Below, piece after piece: positions 46,023-59,029 of a stretch of 64,000 bases of DNA. The notes beneath the pieces were generated by a model. That model searched no databases, was not told the DNA's origin, and was given only the letters and a program-made list of their open reading frames with translations. This stretch comes from Castor canadensis. Its lineage: Eukaryota > Chordata > Mammalia > Rodentia > Castoridae. The stretch's first letter is position 1; every line of letters begins with the position of its first letter. The stretch lies in NCBI RefSeq assembly GCF_047511655.1, contig NC_133386.1:131877866-131941865 (forward strand), read 5' to 3'. The translations under genes were made by a program, and so were the position numbers.

Positions 46023-46899
46023 TCTTTCTATAGACCAGAGATTTACAGTTATATCTCGAAGAGTTCATCCAGGTTGACAAATCTGTATGTCTACAAACAT
46101 GGATTTTACCTTGTATACGCATTTCAAGGCTTGAAAGGTTTTCACCAGGGAGATCATTTAACATTTTAATGTTAATCATTTTACTAAAGTAGCAATTAAA
46201 TACCCATTTCCCCCATATAACAATTTCATATGGGTAGGCATTAGCTACATAATTTGTCACTTTAAAATCCTACAACATGATTACTCTTCAGATGTAAGTA
46301 TAGTAATTCTAGGTGACAACAAAATAACACTTGCAAATCTTAAATTTTGTAAGTTACAACATTCAGATGACTAATGATTTGCATGTAGTATTCTCAATGT
46401 AGGGCACCAAATGTTCCAGTGTACATCCATGTGCTTGAGTGTGCCAGTACAAAAGGAGGTAGACTTGCACATTGAAAGGTATTCCTAAAGAAATTATATG
46501 GAAAGCTCACAGATCCTTTAGAGAATCAACTGTAATAAAATCCATCTTAAGAATTTACTTTGTGTGACAGTGAAATCCAAAGGAAGTTAATTTTACCTGG
46601 GAGAGAATTTCCTATCCTTTTCCATTTGTTAGAATATACTTGATCCTTAAGTTGTCTTTTACCTACCTAGGACCACATAATAGTAGCATGTCATTCATGG
46701 TGTCTTCTCATAAACACTTTGGTGTTTTTGTAGGAATTCTGGTCCCATCCCTTCTTCTCTGGGGCAGGTCTTTTTCCCTTCTGTCTCATTCTTGCCACCA
46801 ACACATCACCAAAGCAGTGATTTGGCCTCAATCTCTCCACTGCCAAGTTTTGATATTATTTTATACTGATAATAAAAACAGTAATAGTTTGTAGAAATA

Positions 46900-47345
46900 T
46901 ATTTTAAAAGCATAAAATCAGGAAAATTTAAAATACCCATAATTCAACAAATCAGAGTTAGCATGCATTTTCTAGTCATTTAAAAACACCACTTTTTGGA
47001 TTCATATATACAATTTTGTATCACTCTTTTCACCAAATTTTATGACCATTTTTGCCATTCTGTTAAATACTCTTCATTAACATTCATCATGATGACTGCA
47101 CACTAATCTATTGTATAGTCATACTGTAATTTACTTAACCAATTTTCTATGGTTGGACTTTTAGATTATTAAGCATAAATTTGGTCCACATTTTAAACTG
47201 TTTCTTTAGGACAGATTTCCAGAAGTGGAATTAGAGGATCAGAGGACATAAATACTCTTAAAGCTCCTAATAGATACCGCCAAATTGCCTTTTCAGAAAA
47301 CTATTGCCAACTTACACTTCCAATGCTGCCAGTATGTTTTTATAC
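46900..47345. repeat. Ancient L1M-like fragment
   Basis: taaaatacccataattcaac, ttctatggttggacttttag, agatttccagaagtggaatt and accgccaaattgccttttca. It shares order and motifs with 35.92-36.45 kb. The stretch 46023-46899 before it is unique. Confidence 0.45.
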
Positions 47346-48334
47346 CAATGCAGATCTGTGGAAAGGATAATAAAACACAAGTGGAACATACAGTCCTGGA
47401 ATTATTAATGCAGTTGGAGGCATCATGACCACAGCGTGAGGGAACATAACAAAGGTCATACCTATTTCCAGGTACACAGGTAACAATGACTTAGTGTGAG
47501 CACACAGAACAGTCTTGCAAGAGCAAAGAATGATATGATTAGATTTCAGATTTGTCAATTCTAGGACTTGGGTCTGTTTTGTCCATTGCTGTCTGTTAGC
47601 ACACAGGTCAGTGCATGGCACACACTGCCACACAGTAAACATCTGTTCAGTGAATTAACACGGAATCTTTCAAATGGTCTTTCAGCCTCTGTAAGGTTTA
47701 GTCACTCCTTATTCAGGGGAAACAGACAAGTTAATCAGCCACCCTTGTAAAATTTTGTCCAATCCTGAAATTCTGTTACAACTTTGGAAAATCAGCTTAA
47801 ACAAAGTGACAGTAAAAAGATAAGCAGACTCACCTAAAGGTATGCGTGGGTGTGCATACATGTTGCATGTGTGTGTGTATACAAAATATACTTCATGAGT
47901 TTTGTCACCTCCATAGCACACACTATAATAGATGATAACATAAAGTTAGTCAAATGCCCATGGTGAAGGCATTTTTTGGAACTACCGTTAGTTCATTTTA
48001 ATATTGCTGCTTGCAACTTGGCATCATTTTAAGGATTGCCAAAATAAATTTCAAGATATTTTATTAGAATAACATAGGTAGTAGATTGTGTAATATGACT
48101 TTTTAGTCAAACACAGCACAAAATTCACTTGTGAACCAGAATATGGTCAAGATGAAATAGCCAACCATTCAGCTCTAGTTCACTCTTATAAAGATTCTTT
48201 CCAGTATTCCACAATTTCTGTATAGTAACTTGTGAGGTACTGCCAGATTGCCTTGGCATTGGCAGTGTTACTGATGGAAAACAATCAATCATCCGTCATT
48301 TTTATACACACTTTACATACACTAGATTAAGTGC

Positions 48335-48622
48335 AGGCAAGCTATGGGCCATGGGCAAATCTGGTCCACCACCTGTTTTTCTGTGGCCCACAAGCTAAGA
48401 ATATTTGTTTTTGTTTTTACATTTTTAATGGTTGGGAAAAAGTCAAAATAGTTTGTGAAAATTAAACAAAATTCAAATTCCAGTATCCATTTATAAAGTT
48501 TGATTGGAATACAGTCATGCTCCTATTTCCAAATTAGCTATCTGCTTTTATGCTAAAATGTTGAGTAGTTGTGATAGAGACCATATGGCCCATAAAGCCT
48601 AGGGTTATCCTTTATAGAAGTC
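48335..48622. mobile_element. hAT-Charlie-like MITE
   Basis: Starts caggcaagctatgggccatg and ends tagaagtctgctgacctg, imperfect inverted ends of the CAGGGGTCxGCAAACT type. Internal gattggaatacagtcatgct, gttgagtagttgtgatagag and accatatggcccataaagcc fit a known old mammalian family whose name I leave open. No clear duplication is seen. Confidence 0.6.
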
Positions 48623-49125
48623 TGCTGACCTGTGCGTTAGACCCAAGTGGCCCTTTGGAGGTACTGAAGTGTCCCACTAGATTGTTTGTGAATAATAATA
48701 CTGTGATGTACCTTGCACAGTATTTGCAATGGTCTGATAAGGCAGAGACTAGAGATCATAAATCCATGAGGACTGCCTCAGATCGGGTGTAAAAGCTTAC
48801 AAAAATCCAACTAAAGCAGCAGTTAGAGAATGCAGAGCAACATTCATTTCAGAAGCCAAGGGAGGCTCTTACAAATTAAGCAACATGGGACCCTAATGAG
48901 AGCCTAGTCAGACATGCTGGTGATGGTATCTGCAAATAGCAGGCAAACAGCAATATGTGTAACAGTTCCCTAATAATACTCCACTCCTTTACCAAGTGTC
49001 CTCAAGTCATATTACATCCATGTTTATCCAGGCATTTGCACACAAATGTGGATTTTGATTAAGAAATGGATCTGAAAGGAAGGGTCTGGAAAGTAGGCCC
49101 CAGGTACACATTCTTCTCAATGATA
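48623..49125. other. Intergenic, nothing recognised
   Basis: Unique sequence; no repeat signature or exon that I can support. Confidence 0.4.
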
Positions 49126-49129
49126 GCCT

Positions 49130-49250
49130 TTCTTTCTTTCTTTTCCCCTTTGACACAGGGTCTCCCTACTTAGCCTAGGCTGACCTCAAACTTGGAATTC
49201 TTCTGCCTCAGCCTTCCAAATGCTAGGATTACAGGCATGCATTACCCAAT
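49130..49250 (-). repeat. B1 SINE, antisense
   Basis: ctttgacacagggtctccct, cctaggctgacctcaaactt, tgcctcagccttccaaatgc and aggattacaggcatgcatta. A 55-bp ID 3' end in sense (gagcaaagccctgagttcaa accccagtacc) follows at 49257-49312. Confidence 0.88.
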
Positions 49251-49312
49251 TCTCTAAGCAAGAGCAAAGCCCTGAGTTCAAACCCCAGTACCAACAAGAA
49301 CAAAAAAAAATT

Positions 49313-51200
49313 CAATACTCAGAGGCAGAATTCAACAACTACAGAACCATCCTCATGTTTTTCTAAGTTAAAGATTCAGTGAACATTTTTTCTCTTTTTG
49401 ATTACTACTAATGGGGAAAATATGGAACAAAATGGGTGATGGAATACAGGAAAGGATTTGATAAATCAATGGGACAATCTACCATAGGAGTTATCTATTC
49501 CTCCTAGGCTTTCAGCTGTGGCAAATAACATCCCACGCGGACTTTGAACGAGTATGGGAATGAGGGTGGATGTGGGGCAGAAGATCAGCCTGAGAGGAAA
49601 GAGATTCACTGGCTGTGTTAAGCTTGTGAACTAGTCAAGGTTTGCAGATGTCCACCTCTCCTCTTGACATCCCACAGAAAGCTAGGCTTGATCTCCTGTA
49701 TTTAGGTAGCATGTCTCTTGCCAGGGAAAATACTTTTGTTGGGAGAATGGGATTTGGATGTTATAGCTCTGAAAAGGTTTTATGACTCTAAGGATCAGAT
49801 GTAACCAAATTGCTTCCTTGACAAATTGGAGCACAGCAGGGTATTTTTGCTCTAATGGGACCATGGCTAAAGTCAAGAATTAGGAAAGATCCAAAAATCA
49901 GAGGGGAGAAGAGTTGTGAGGCAGGTGTAAACCATGACCAAAATGGTAATTCAATAATCAGCGTACCAATGGGGACTAAGAGCAGCTCTTGGAGGTGTGG
50001 TTCAGAACCAGAAAACAAAACATTTGGAATCAGAGAATGGACAGCAAACTGGTGGAGAATAAATTGAGAGAAATGACAGCCAAGCCCAAGAGGCTGAGGT
50101 GTGAGCTGGGGCTTGATCTGAGACTATAGGACCAGGAACTCAAGATGCTTGGGAAGCAAGGTGCAGACCAGGGCAAAACTTGGAACAATAATAATGTGAT
50201 TTGATGGATGGTACATAGGAGCACTGTTATAGCAGAACTCTCCAGTTTAAGAGTACTCCTAAGATCTCAGCTCTAGCCTTGGGCTTAGTAATTCTGAGCA
50301 GCTATGCTCTAAATGGATATTAGGGCAATAACTTAACTTCCCCTAAATCTGAAGCATCCTACTATCACCAAATATTTTCTGGGAAGCCTTGCCCTGGGTT
50401 CAAGTGGTAGTTCAACCAATTACTTGGAGCATGCTCTAAGGTAGTAAGTTAAGAATTCACTCTCCTGATCACCTACTGCAACAGGTTGCTGTGGGGACTT
50501 TTTTCCTGAAGTAGAGTGCTCTGGTGGCAGGTGCTTGCAAGGAAACCAGCACCTCATCTGATATAGGAAGACAAAGTAGTGAAACAGAATGTCTGAAACT
50601 GCTAAGTAGGTGGAAAGTTGCTGCTGGGTTTAAGAGTTTTCTTACACAATCTCTTTTCTTTGTGGGACAAAGTCCAGCTTTCAAGGTGTCCCAAAACTGA
50701 CAGGGATTAGTGTGGAACTTATGCTTTTTTGAAGACAGTAGTAGAGATGATAAAAGAAGTTAACTGTGTTGATATAGTAAGTGTTGAGCTTCTATCCATC
50801 AGTAGTTTACTTCCCAATTTGTTAAATAAGAGCTGTTATGTACCATAACCCTTGGGTCAAATGCAGATATTGGCCAATGCTGTGAAATGTTTACCTCCCC
50901 CTTCTCCTGCTCCTTATCAGGCATTCTGAAATGTTTAAAGTCTATGTGGTATTACTTGGAACCCACTTGGGAAGAATTCTATTCTATAAATCCTGGCAAA
51001 GAGGCAGGAACAGAAGAGATAGTTTGAACTTGTACAGACGGCTTTTTTGGGGTCCAGTGGAAAAATCAGATAATTAGACAAGTTATTATAAACCTATTCA
51101 CAGACTCATGGGAAGCAATTTGTAAACTACTGACATAAGGTTGAGGAAGAGGAGTATCCCAAATTGTTCAGTCTGCCATACCATTACCTTCCCCTTCATT
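49313..51200. other. Intergenic, nothing recognised
   Basis: About 1.9 kb without clear repeats. Short frames on both strands (49788-50018, 50469-50684 minus; 49855-50067 plus) lack recognisable domains. Confidence 0.4.
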
Positions 51201-51202
51201 TC

Positions 51203-51325
51203 ATTTTATTTATTTTTTTGTGAGAGGTTCTTACTATGTGACCCAGGCAAGCCTTGAACTTGAGATCCTCCTGCCTCAGTATCCCAAGTGCTGGGACTAC
51301 AGGTGTATGCCACCAAGCCTGGCTC
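51203..51325 (-). repeat. B1 SINE, antisense
   Basis: ttttttgtgagaggttctta, gacccaggcaagccttgaac, cctgcctcagtatcccaagt and actacaggtgtatgccacca. L2-like sequence follows at 51370-51600 (ctccatgaagcccattcacc). Confidence 0.9.
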
Positions 51326-52395
51326 TCTCTTCCCATTTAGACTGCTATTTTAGCCACTAGTGCCATCATTTTCTAGTGACACAGGTCTCAAGCCTCATGC
51401 TATTCTACCTCCAGGGAAGTTTTCAATAATCTTATAGTGCTTTGTCTCACCCTCTTCATGGATCTAGTATAAGAACCACCTCCTCCATGAAGCCCATTCA
51501 CCCTTGGTGATCTCATTTCGTAATTTCACATCGTTGATGCCCAGCAGTGGTCTAAAAACAGCAGGTGCTCAAAACACACCTAACAGTATTGGTGTTAGTT
51601 ACTAAAAACAGGATGCCACGTGGCAATCAGTAATAGACCCCAGACTCACTTAATTCACCTGGTCTTTCTCCTCACACATCAGTCTTGGCCTGGGTCATCC
51701 ATTTATATTTTCTAAGGCCAGATCCTTCTCTTCCAGTATAGGGGACACCCAAATAAGTAGGAGTTCATAGCACAGGCCTAGAATGAAACAAACCTAGTTC
51801 TTCTGTAAGGGAAAGGTCTGTGAGATCAGTGGCCAACCCCTGCATTCTGGTGGCTCCCACTGAGTCATTTGGACTGGATCAACCGTTAGGTCCAGCATCA
51901 CTCAAGATGTCAGCATGCCACTACCCTCTGTACCATACCTCAGGCCCTAACTGCAAAGCAGTATGAAACTGGAGGCCATCTTTTGTGGGGGGGCCGGGGG
52001 GTCCTCCCAGAAGAGCTTGTCTCCTTGGGTACAGAGATAGAGACTCCAAAAGCGCCTACCCCTACTTTTCACTGGTATGATCCTCTGAGGCAGAATGATG
52101 AACACAAAGGAAGAGGACAACCATAACAAGCTGAGGTGGGAGCAGTAAAGAGATCCAAATGTGTTAAGCAAAAGAAATCAAGGACAAGCAAGCACCAGAA
52201 GTCAACAGCCAAAAGCACTCCAGAATGGTGGAGAAGAGCAAGGAAGAAGGTGTAGTAGCCCGGCATAGAATAAGCAAGAGAGCCACAACAGGCAGGGGAG
52301 GAGTGGTAGAGAAGCTGAAAGCAGACGAGCAGCAGATGAAGGGGCCTAATATGCAGGCAGCTGGCTAGCTCAGGTTCAGCTGCCTCTGGTTTCTT

Positions 52396-53115
<720 letters not shown>

Positions 53116-53531
53116 CTATTCTTTCTTCTCGGGAATCCTCACGAGGAAGGAGTAAAGCCTTCCTTAGTTTTCGCCCTTTAGCGTCTACTCGAGGCCGAGG
53201 AGGCCAGATATGAGAAGTTAACGGGCCCAAAGAGTACACGGAAAGCTGGGAAAAATTAAATCCCATACAACCACATCTGCGTCCAACCCGTACACCCAGC
53301 TCCGTCGGGAGTTGGCAAATCGGTCTCCAAAGCACGTCCCAATTCCGCGGCTCTTAAGAGTCTATGACGATTTCCGCAATAGACGCCTAAATGGTGGCAA
53401 TTTAAGCAAGAGAGGAGAGATGAAGAAATGATGTACCGTGCAAGCTCGCCCCAGAGCTGCAGAAACCCGCGCACGACAAATCTACGCGGCGGCCGGAAAA
53501 TACCCAGCTTTAGAGTCCCAGGAGACTGACC

Positions 53532-53576
53532 CGCATGCGCAATTCCCTCCTCGCGGGGTAGGCTGTTCGCATGCGC
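53532..53576. promoter_or_regulatory. Paired NRF1-like sites CGCATGCGC
   Basis: Two identical 9-mers CGCATGCGC lie at 53532-53540 and 53568-53576, 36 bp apart start to start. The NRF1 consensus is GCGCATGCGC, so each lacks or varies only an outer base. Placement between two divergent housekeeping-type genes fits NRF1 use. Confidence 0.7.
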
Positions 53577-53725
53577 ACTTCCGCAGTGCTCCAGGCCCCG
53601 CCTCCGCCTCGGCCTCGCCACACCCCGGCGCTCCTCCTTGCGCGTGCCCGCCTGCGGAGAGATCGGCTCAAAGCAGGGCGGGGGAGGAAGGCTGAGGGAA
53701 GAGAGGGCACCCCCGGACGCCGGGG

Positions 53726-53740
53726 TGCATTGTGGGAAGG
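53726..53740 (+). promoter_or_regulatory. ZNF143-like site tgcattgtgggaagg
   Basis: Resembles the GCATTSTGGGA half of the ZNF143/STAF element, about 290 bp upstream of the THAP12 ATG. Confidence 0.5.
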
Positions 53741-54020
53741 AGGCGGCAGCGTCCCGGGCGGGCGGGAGGTGCACCAGCGGCGGCGGCGGCGGTAAATCCT
53801 CCCGGCCGCTCACAGCACTGTGGAGCCGCGTCCCCAGCCCGGCCTCGGACCGCGCGCCCCTCCTGCCCCTCGCGGCTTCTCGCGCGCCCGCCCCTCCCCC
53901 GCGCGCGGCCCTGCCGAGCCGGCCGGCCGGCCTGGCTCCCCTCCCCGGCCCCGACGGGCGGGCAGACTGCCCTGAGGAGGCAGGGAGGGGAAGGCTGGGC
54001 CGGCCGGCGGGTGGGCAACG

Positions 54021-54109
54021 ATGCCGAACTTCTGCGCGGCCCCCAACTGCACGCGGAAGAGCACGCAGTCAGACCTGGCCTTCTTCAGGTTCCCGCGGGA
54101 CCCGGCCAG
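54021..54109 (+). CDS. THAP12: THAP12 (PRKRIR) coding exon 1, start of the THAP zinc finger
   Basis: THAP12 (also PRKRIR, p52rIPK) carries an N-terminal C2CH THAP zinc finger and a large transposase-like C-terminal part. It has been linked to the DNAJC3/PKR stress pathway. The ATG at 54021 (A at -3) opens 29 codons and two bases, MPNFCAAPNCTRKSTQSDLA continuing FFRFPRDPA, and the donor cag/gtaagcg follows at 54110. Cys5 and Cys10 are the first zinc-ligand pair; the later Cys and His of the motif lie in exon 2, outside the window. FxxFPRDPxR is the typical THAP core. The match to THAP12 and not to other THAP genes rests on the exact N-terminal sequence as I remember it. The exon starts upstream in the CpG island, start site not resolvable. 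Only about 30 of roughly 760 residues are present. Confidence 0.95.
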
Positions 54110-54871
54110 GTAAGCGCGGTGTGGCGCCGGCTGCCGGGCCCACTGCGCTGTGCGCGCTGCTGGCTTCGGGTCGGGGGACGGCGGGGGACCTCCGCGCACG
54201 TGCGTCCGCTGGAGCTCGGCGTCCAGGGCATCACCCGACACGCCACGCTGCCTTCCTTGGTCGATTCGCTGTGTGGCCTCGGGCTAGCCGCTTTCCTTTC
54301 TGGGCTTCCTTAGCTGTCAAGGAGGGGCTTGGCGGGCCCTGCCCTCTCCCCCTGCCACCCTTCTGCCCCAGGACAGTGTTTTTGCTTGGAGTCGGGCCAC
54401 CTTCTTTGATCTCAAGTCAGGTCACAGTTACTGTCGCCTTCGGACTTGTCGCTGCAGTGTTCGAGTTCACGCTCTGACCGTTACTCATCTCCTTTGGTTA
54501 TTGCGAGGATGACGGGAGTGGGCGATACACGTGAGGGCGTGGGAATTGGTGTGAAATTGCTTCCTTGACGTAATCCGCGCGCCGACTTGTATTTAGGCAG
54601 TGAAGGGCTGTGTGTGAAAGGCCTCTCTTGTTGATTCATTTAAAAATCAATGCCTACTATGTGGGGATTACTGAAGTCAGGTAAATAAGACTGTCACGGC
54701 CAGCAGAAAGCTCATAATCCATGGGGGGAGGCAAATATATCGACCGGCGATTATAGTGTAACATGACACTTATTCAACACACATTTATTGAAGGCCTGTT
54801 GTAACTCTGCTAGACATTGGTCTGAGCAGGGGCAGGAGTGGTGCAGACGAACAAATGAGAGTCCCTACGTA

Positions 54872-55192
54872 ACCCTGCACGGTGGCTCACGCCTGTAGTC
54901 CTAGTTAGTACGGAGATGGAGATCGGGAAGATGGAGATTGGAGGCCAGCTCCAGGCAAAAAGTTCTGGAGTCCCATCTCAGTCAATAAAAACCGTGTGTG
55001 GTGGCGCGTCCCTTGTCAACCCAGCCACACAAGAAGCATAGTAGGAAGATTGTGGTCCAGGCCAGTCAAGCACAGTTTTGAGACCCTATTCGCAAAGTAG
55101 AGCTGGGGTCCTGGCTCAAGTGGTAGAGCACCTGTCTTAGAAAGCAGAAGGTCCTGAGTTCAAACCCCAGCTTCGGAGGGAAAAAAAGTCTT
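54872..55192 (+). repeat. Composite B1/B1/ID SINE
   Basis: ctgcacggtggctcacgcct, then a second unit gtgtggtggcgcgtcccttg, then an ID unit (gtcctggctcaagtggtaga, aaggtcctgagttcaaaccc). Some CpGs survive (ggcgcgtc), suggesting modest age. Confidence 0.9.
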
Positions 55193-55879
55193 TACTTTTA
55201 GGGATGACACTCTAGTAAGAGGAAATAGACAAGTTAAGATATGTACAGCAGTGTGTCAGTGATAAATACCATGGAGAAAAATAGAAGTTGGAGAGAGTAA
55301 TGGTAGCAGGGGAGTCATAATTGCTCTTGAAAATGGGGTGAGCAGAAAGTCCTCACTTAGGTGAATTTGAACAAAGTTGAAGTAGATGAGGTGGCCAGGC
55401 ATGAATATATCTTGGGGAAGAGCATTCTGGACTCAGGACACAGTAAGAGCAAGGCAGGCCATGCTTGATGAGACTAGAAAGCATTTGTAATGGGGAGAGA
55501 CAGATTTTATAGGAAATTGTAGTCCATGGGAAACACTGGCATTTATTCTGAGTGAGAAAGGAAGGTTTAGAGTAGAGACTTGTATTTTAACAGCATCACT
55601 GGTTGGTTGTTAAATGCAGGGAAGAAAAGGTGAAAGCAGGAAGACCAATTAAATGCTAGTGCAATAATACAGATTGGGGGGAGTGGGGCTGGCAAATTGT
55701 TGCTTTTGAGGTAAGGTTCGAAGGTGAAGCCAACAGGATTTGCTAAGGGTTTAGATGTAAGAGAAAAAGAGGAGTCAAGAATAGCTCCTGAGATTTTTAA
55801 CCTGAGCCTTTGCTAAGATAGGAAAAACTAGAAGAGCAGGCTTGATGGAGGGCTGTTAAAGTTTGATTTGGGCATGATA

Positions 55880-56690
55880 TCAGAATAGATGTCTTTCTTC
55901 ACATACAGAAATGAAATCAGAATGACCTATATTTAAATAAATGACCTAAATATAAGAGCTAAAGCCATTAAACTCTTAGAAGAAAGCATAGAAGTGAGTC
56001 ATCGTGGGATTTGGCAACAGATTCTTAGATATAAACCAAAAACTTGCCATGAAAGGAAAAATAGGACTCATGTGGTAGAGTGCCTGCTTTGCAAAAAAAA
56101 AAAAATATTATCACAGTTAAACTTTTGTATACCAAAAGACTATCAAGAAAATGGAGAAAATTAAAAAGATTATTTGCAAATAGTACAACTTGATAAGGGT
56201 CTAGCACCCAAAATATATAAAGAAATCCTAAATTCAACGAGGAAAAGACAACCCAGTTACAAAACGGGCAAAGGACTTGAGTATATGTTTCTCCAAAGAG
56301 ATAGAAATGACTCAACATCATTAGTTATTAGGGAAATTGAAATCAAAACTACAATAAGTGACAAACAGAATTATGATATCACCCAGCAGTTTCATTCCTA
56401 GGTGTATAGAATATTATTCTGTCATAAAAAGAAATGAAGTACCAATACGTGCTAAACGTGGATGAACCTCAGACATTATGCTAAGTGAAAGAAGCCAGAC
56501 GCAAAAGGTCATATGTTGCATGGTTCCATTTATATGAAATGGCCAGATTAGGTCAATCCAAAGAGAAAAAGAGCAAATTGGTTGCCTGGAGCTGGAGGAA
56601 AATGAAACTGATTAGTGGATATGTCATTTCTGTCCATATGTACCATATGTAGTTGAGTGCTGTTTTCATTACGCTAAGGAAAGTATGGCC
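55880..56690 (+). mobile_element. Ancient L1M ORF2/3' UTR fragment
   Basis: gagctaaagccattaaactc, cttttgtataccaaaagact, caaaacgggcaaaggacttg, ttagttattagggaaattga and gtgaaagaagccagacgcaa. A partial ID piece with poly-A (56064-56106) interrupts it. Confidence 0.85.
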
Positions 56691-56811
56691 CACTGGGGCT
56701 TACATTGTCAGATTTGGAAGATTTCAGATCTAGTGCAATCTCCCTTGAAATGCTGGAATTCCATAAGTACTAGTAACTTTTGACCTTTTCGAGGTCATTG
56801 TTCCCCCCACC

Positions 56812-56918
56812 ACCTTTTTTTTTTTTTTTTTTGGCAGTACTAAGGGTTTAAACTCGGGGCCTCATGCTTGCTAGGCAGGCGCTCCTCTACCACTTGAGCA
56901 ACTCGGCCAGCCCCATTG
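56812..56918 (-). repeat. tRNA-like ID SINE, antisense
   Basis: A T18 run, ggcagtactaagggtttaaa, ctcggggcctcatgcttgct, aggcaggcgctcctctacca and cttgagcaactcggccagcc. Confidence 0.92.
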
Positions 56919-57259
56919 TCCCTGTTGCAAATAGCATAAGGTAAAGGACTCTTACCTGAGAAAAAGACATGAGATGCTTTTGCATTCCACCATTAAGGTG
57001 TGTATGGGCCCTTTTGGGCCATGTGAATGAATATCTGCCTTTGCTAAAGTACCTCCAGTGAGGTACTTTGTGAGGGGACACCTGAGGATTTTGGACAGCT
57101 TTGGTTGTTGTTTCTTCCTTGTTTTGAGTGCAAATTGCTTTCCGTAATTTATGCTTTGGAGATCTTAGCTTTGTTCCTAGGGTCCCACTGAGCAGGTCTG
57201 TGCCCTTTTCCATGGAAGAAACTGTTCCATGTTCCAATTTTAAGACCAAATTGTACACT

Positions 57260-57460
57260 TTTCTGAATTCTTTTTAAACATTTATTAAGATACAATTCAT
57301 CCAATAAAAGTGCATAATTTAATGGTTTTGGCATATTGCATTAGTTTAGGTTTTTGGTAAAGTACATATAACAATTGGTCATTTTAACTTAAATGTGCAA
57401 TTTGGTGGCATTAATATGTTTTTTGTTATGCCAAAATATTTTGACAGTTTCTTTTTCACT
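57260..57460 (-). repeat. Ancient L1-like AT-rich fragment
   Basis: tttattaagatacaattcat, then agtgcataatttaatggttt resembles an antisense L1M block, and a partial repeat of the same order follows (gtacatataacaattggtca). The minus frame at 56887-57258 beside it has no domain. Confidence 0.4.
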
Positions 57461-57869
57461 ATGCCTAGAGTTTTAATATAAGCTTTTGCATTCAACCATC
57501 AAGGTGTGCATGGCCCCTTATACACCTTGTAGTTTCCAGAGGTATTTATTAAATTAATAACAGTATTTTAACTACAGTTCTTTTTAGTCCTGTAAAATGG
57601 GTTGCAGGGAAGGTTGATAAAAGGTGCTACTACCAATCTATTGTTCAAAAGTTAACTGACCTTGTTAACTAACAAAGTTAAATATATTTAATTCTGTTAA
57701 ATAGTACATTTCCCATTCATTGTATTTATAAGTTCCATGAACTTTTAGAAACAGCTCTTTAGAAATGATTAAATCAAAATGTAATCAATTAAAAAAAGAC
57801 TGGAATTCACATATCATAATAATTCTTACTGGCTTAGAAAAAGTGGCATTAAGATGCTTTTTTAAAGTG

Positions 57870-58140
57870 AAATAACTCAGCTTAGTGCAGTGACACGGAG
57901 GTCATTGGTTATCAGCCTTCCCTAAACTGGCTTGCCTAATGCAAAGACTTGGTGGGGGCCTGTAGGCAGCTCACAGAGAGGCTCATCCCCAAGTTGCATG
58001 AAAGTATACAGGTGGGGCTAATGAATTGCCCCTATTACAGTGAGTTGCCTCCTGAGGCAATTAGTGCTAACCTGATCGTGAGGGTGAAGTCTTCCAAGGT
58101 TAGGTTAGTTGAGAATTGTTCTCCATCTTATAAAATGTAA
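57870..58140 (+). other. Unexplained unique segment with a 63-codon open frame
   Basis: Less AT-rich than its surroundings: gtgacacggaggtcattggt, then the frame 57949-58140 (starting MVGACRQLTERLIPKLHESI). It matches no repeat or RNA that I know, has no splice sites or start context worth noting, and lies in sense within THAP12 intron 1. It could be an old processed pseudogene, a conserved non-coding element or chance. Confidence 0.3.
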
Positions 58141-58176
58141 AACAGTAATTTTTCTGGGGGCTTATGATGGTCGCTA

Positions 58177-58511
58177 TCTTAGTCCATTTGGACTGCTATA
58201 ATAAGATACCTTAGATCTCATAATTTATAACCAACAGATATTATAACAAAACACCATAGACTGGATAATTTATAAACAACAGAAATTTATTTCTTACAGT
58301 CAAGACCGCAGCAGATTTGGTGTTTGGTGAGGTCTTGTTCATAGATGGTGCCTTGTTGTTGAGTGCTCACACACAGAGATAAACAAGTTCTCTTGGGCCA
58401 CTTCTCTAAGGGTATTAAGCCTATTCTCCCTGTACATGCCCCACTTTCCAACACCATGAGGAATAAGTTTCAACATGCAAATTTTGGGGAACACACTCAG
58501 ACCATAGCAGT
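58177..58511 (-). mobile_element. MLT1-type MaLR LTR, antisense
   Basis: tagtccatttggactgctat, acaccatagactggataatt, ataaacaacagaaatttatt, gcagatttggtgtttggtga, atgcaaattttggggaacac and actcagaccatagca follow the antisense MLT1 consensus almost end to end. A short doubled start (58200-58240) suggests an internal duplication. Confidence 0.85.
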
Positions 58512-58754
58512 CCCCAGGACCCTCTCAGGGGGTCTGCAGTGTCAAAGCTGCTTTCATAATAACACTGATATTGTTTGCCATTTTTATGCTCCTCCTTTCA
58601 GGAGTGTACAATGAAATATGAGGGGTACTATTAACATGTTGGCATCATTGCTCAGATAAGTTGTATATTGTGCTTTCCAGAATTTAAAAATTATAATTAT
58701 TCAAATCCAGGTGTTTGGTAGACCTTTTCTTAAAAGTGACTGAAGTAAGCCTGC

Positions 58755-58880
58755 CACTTTATTTTATTTTTATTTTTTTGAGGCATGGTCTTTTGCAGCT
58801 CAGACTGGCCTTGAGCATATGATCCTCCTGCCTCAACCTCCCAAGTTCTGGGATTATAAGAATGGACCACCACACCCAGG
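58755..58880 (-). repeat. B1 SINE, antisense
   Basis: tttttttgaggcatggtctt, cagactggccttgagcatat, cctgcctcaacctcccaagt and ggaccaccacacccagg. The strings taagcctgccacttta flank it (58746 and 58883), a clear target duplication. Confidence 0.93.
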
Positions 58881-59029
58881 TAATAAGCCTGCCACTTTAA
58901 GGAAAACTACTGCTATTCTAGAATTCAAGTGAAAATTAGAATTTTGGAAAATGAATAGTGTGCCACCATCACCTTGACAGCTCTCTAAGACTTAAAACAC
59001 TTTTCTGATGAGTCATTCATCAATGACGT

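Larger units (their letters stand above)
53290..54250. promoter_or_regulatory. Bidirectional CpG-island promoter of GVQW3 and THAP12
   Basis: About 1 kb of CpG-dense, TATA-less sequence separates the divergent ATGs at 53025 (minus) and 54021 (plus). GC and CpG density peak at about 53.6-54.1 kb. Sites seen include two NRF1-type palindromes and a ZNF143-like site. Long frames on both strands here (for example 53638-54477) come from GC content and are not called. The island continues weakly to about 54.6 kb. Confidence 0.9.

Noticed and set aside
53638..54477. Long plus-strand open frame of 279 codons across the THAP12 start
   Set aside because: It is in a different frame from the THAP12 ATG, consists of Ala/Gly/Arg/Pro from CpG-island composition, and has no domain. 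The antiparallel frames there are similar artefacts.
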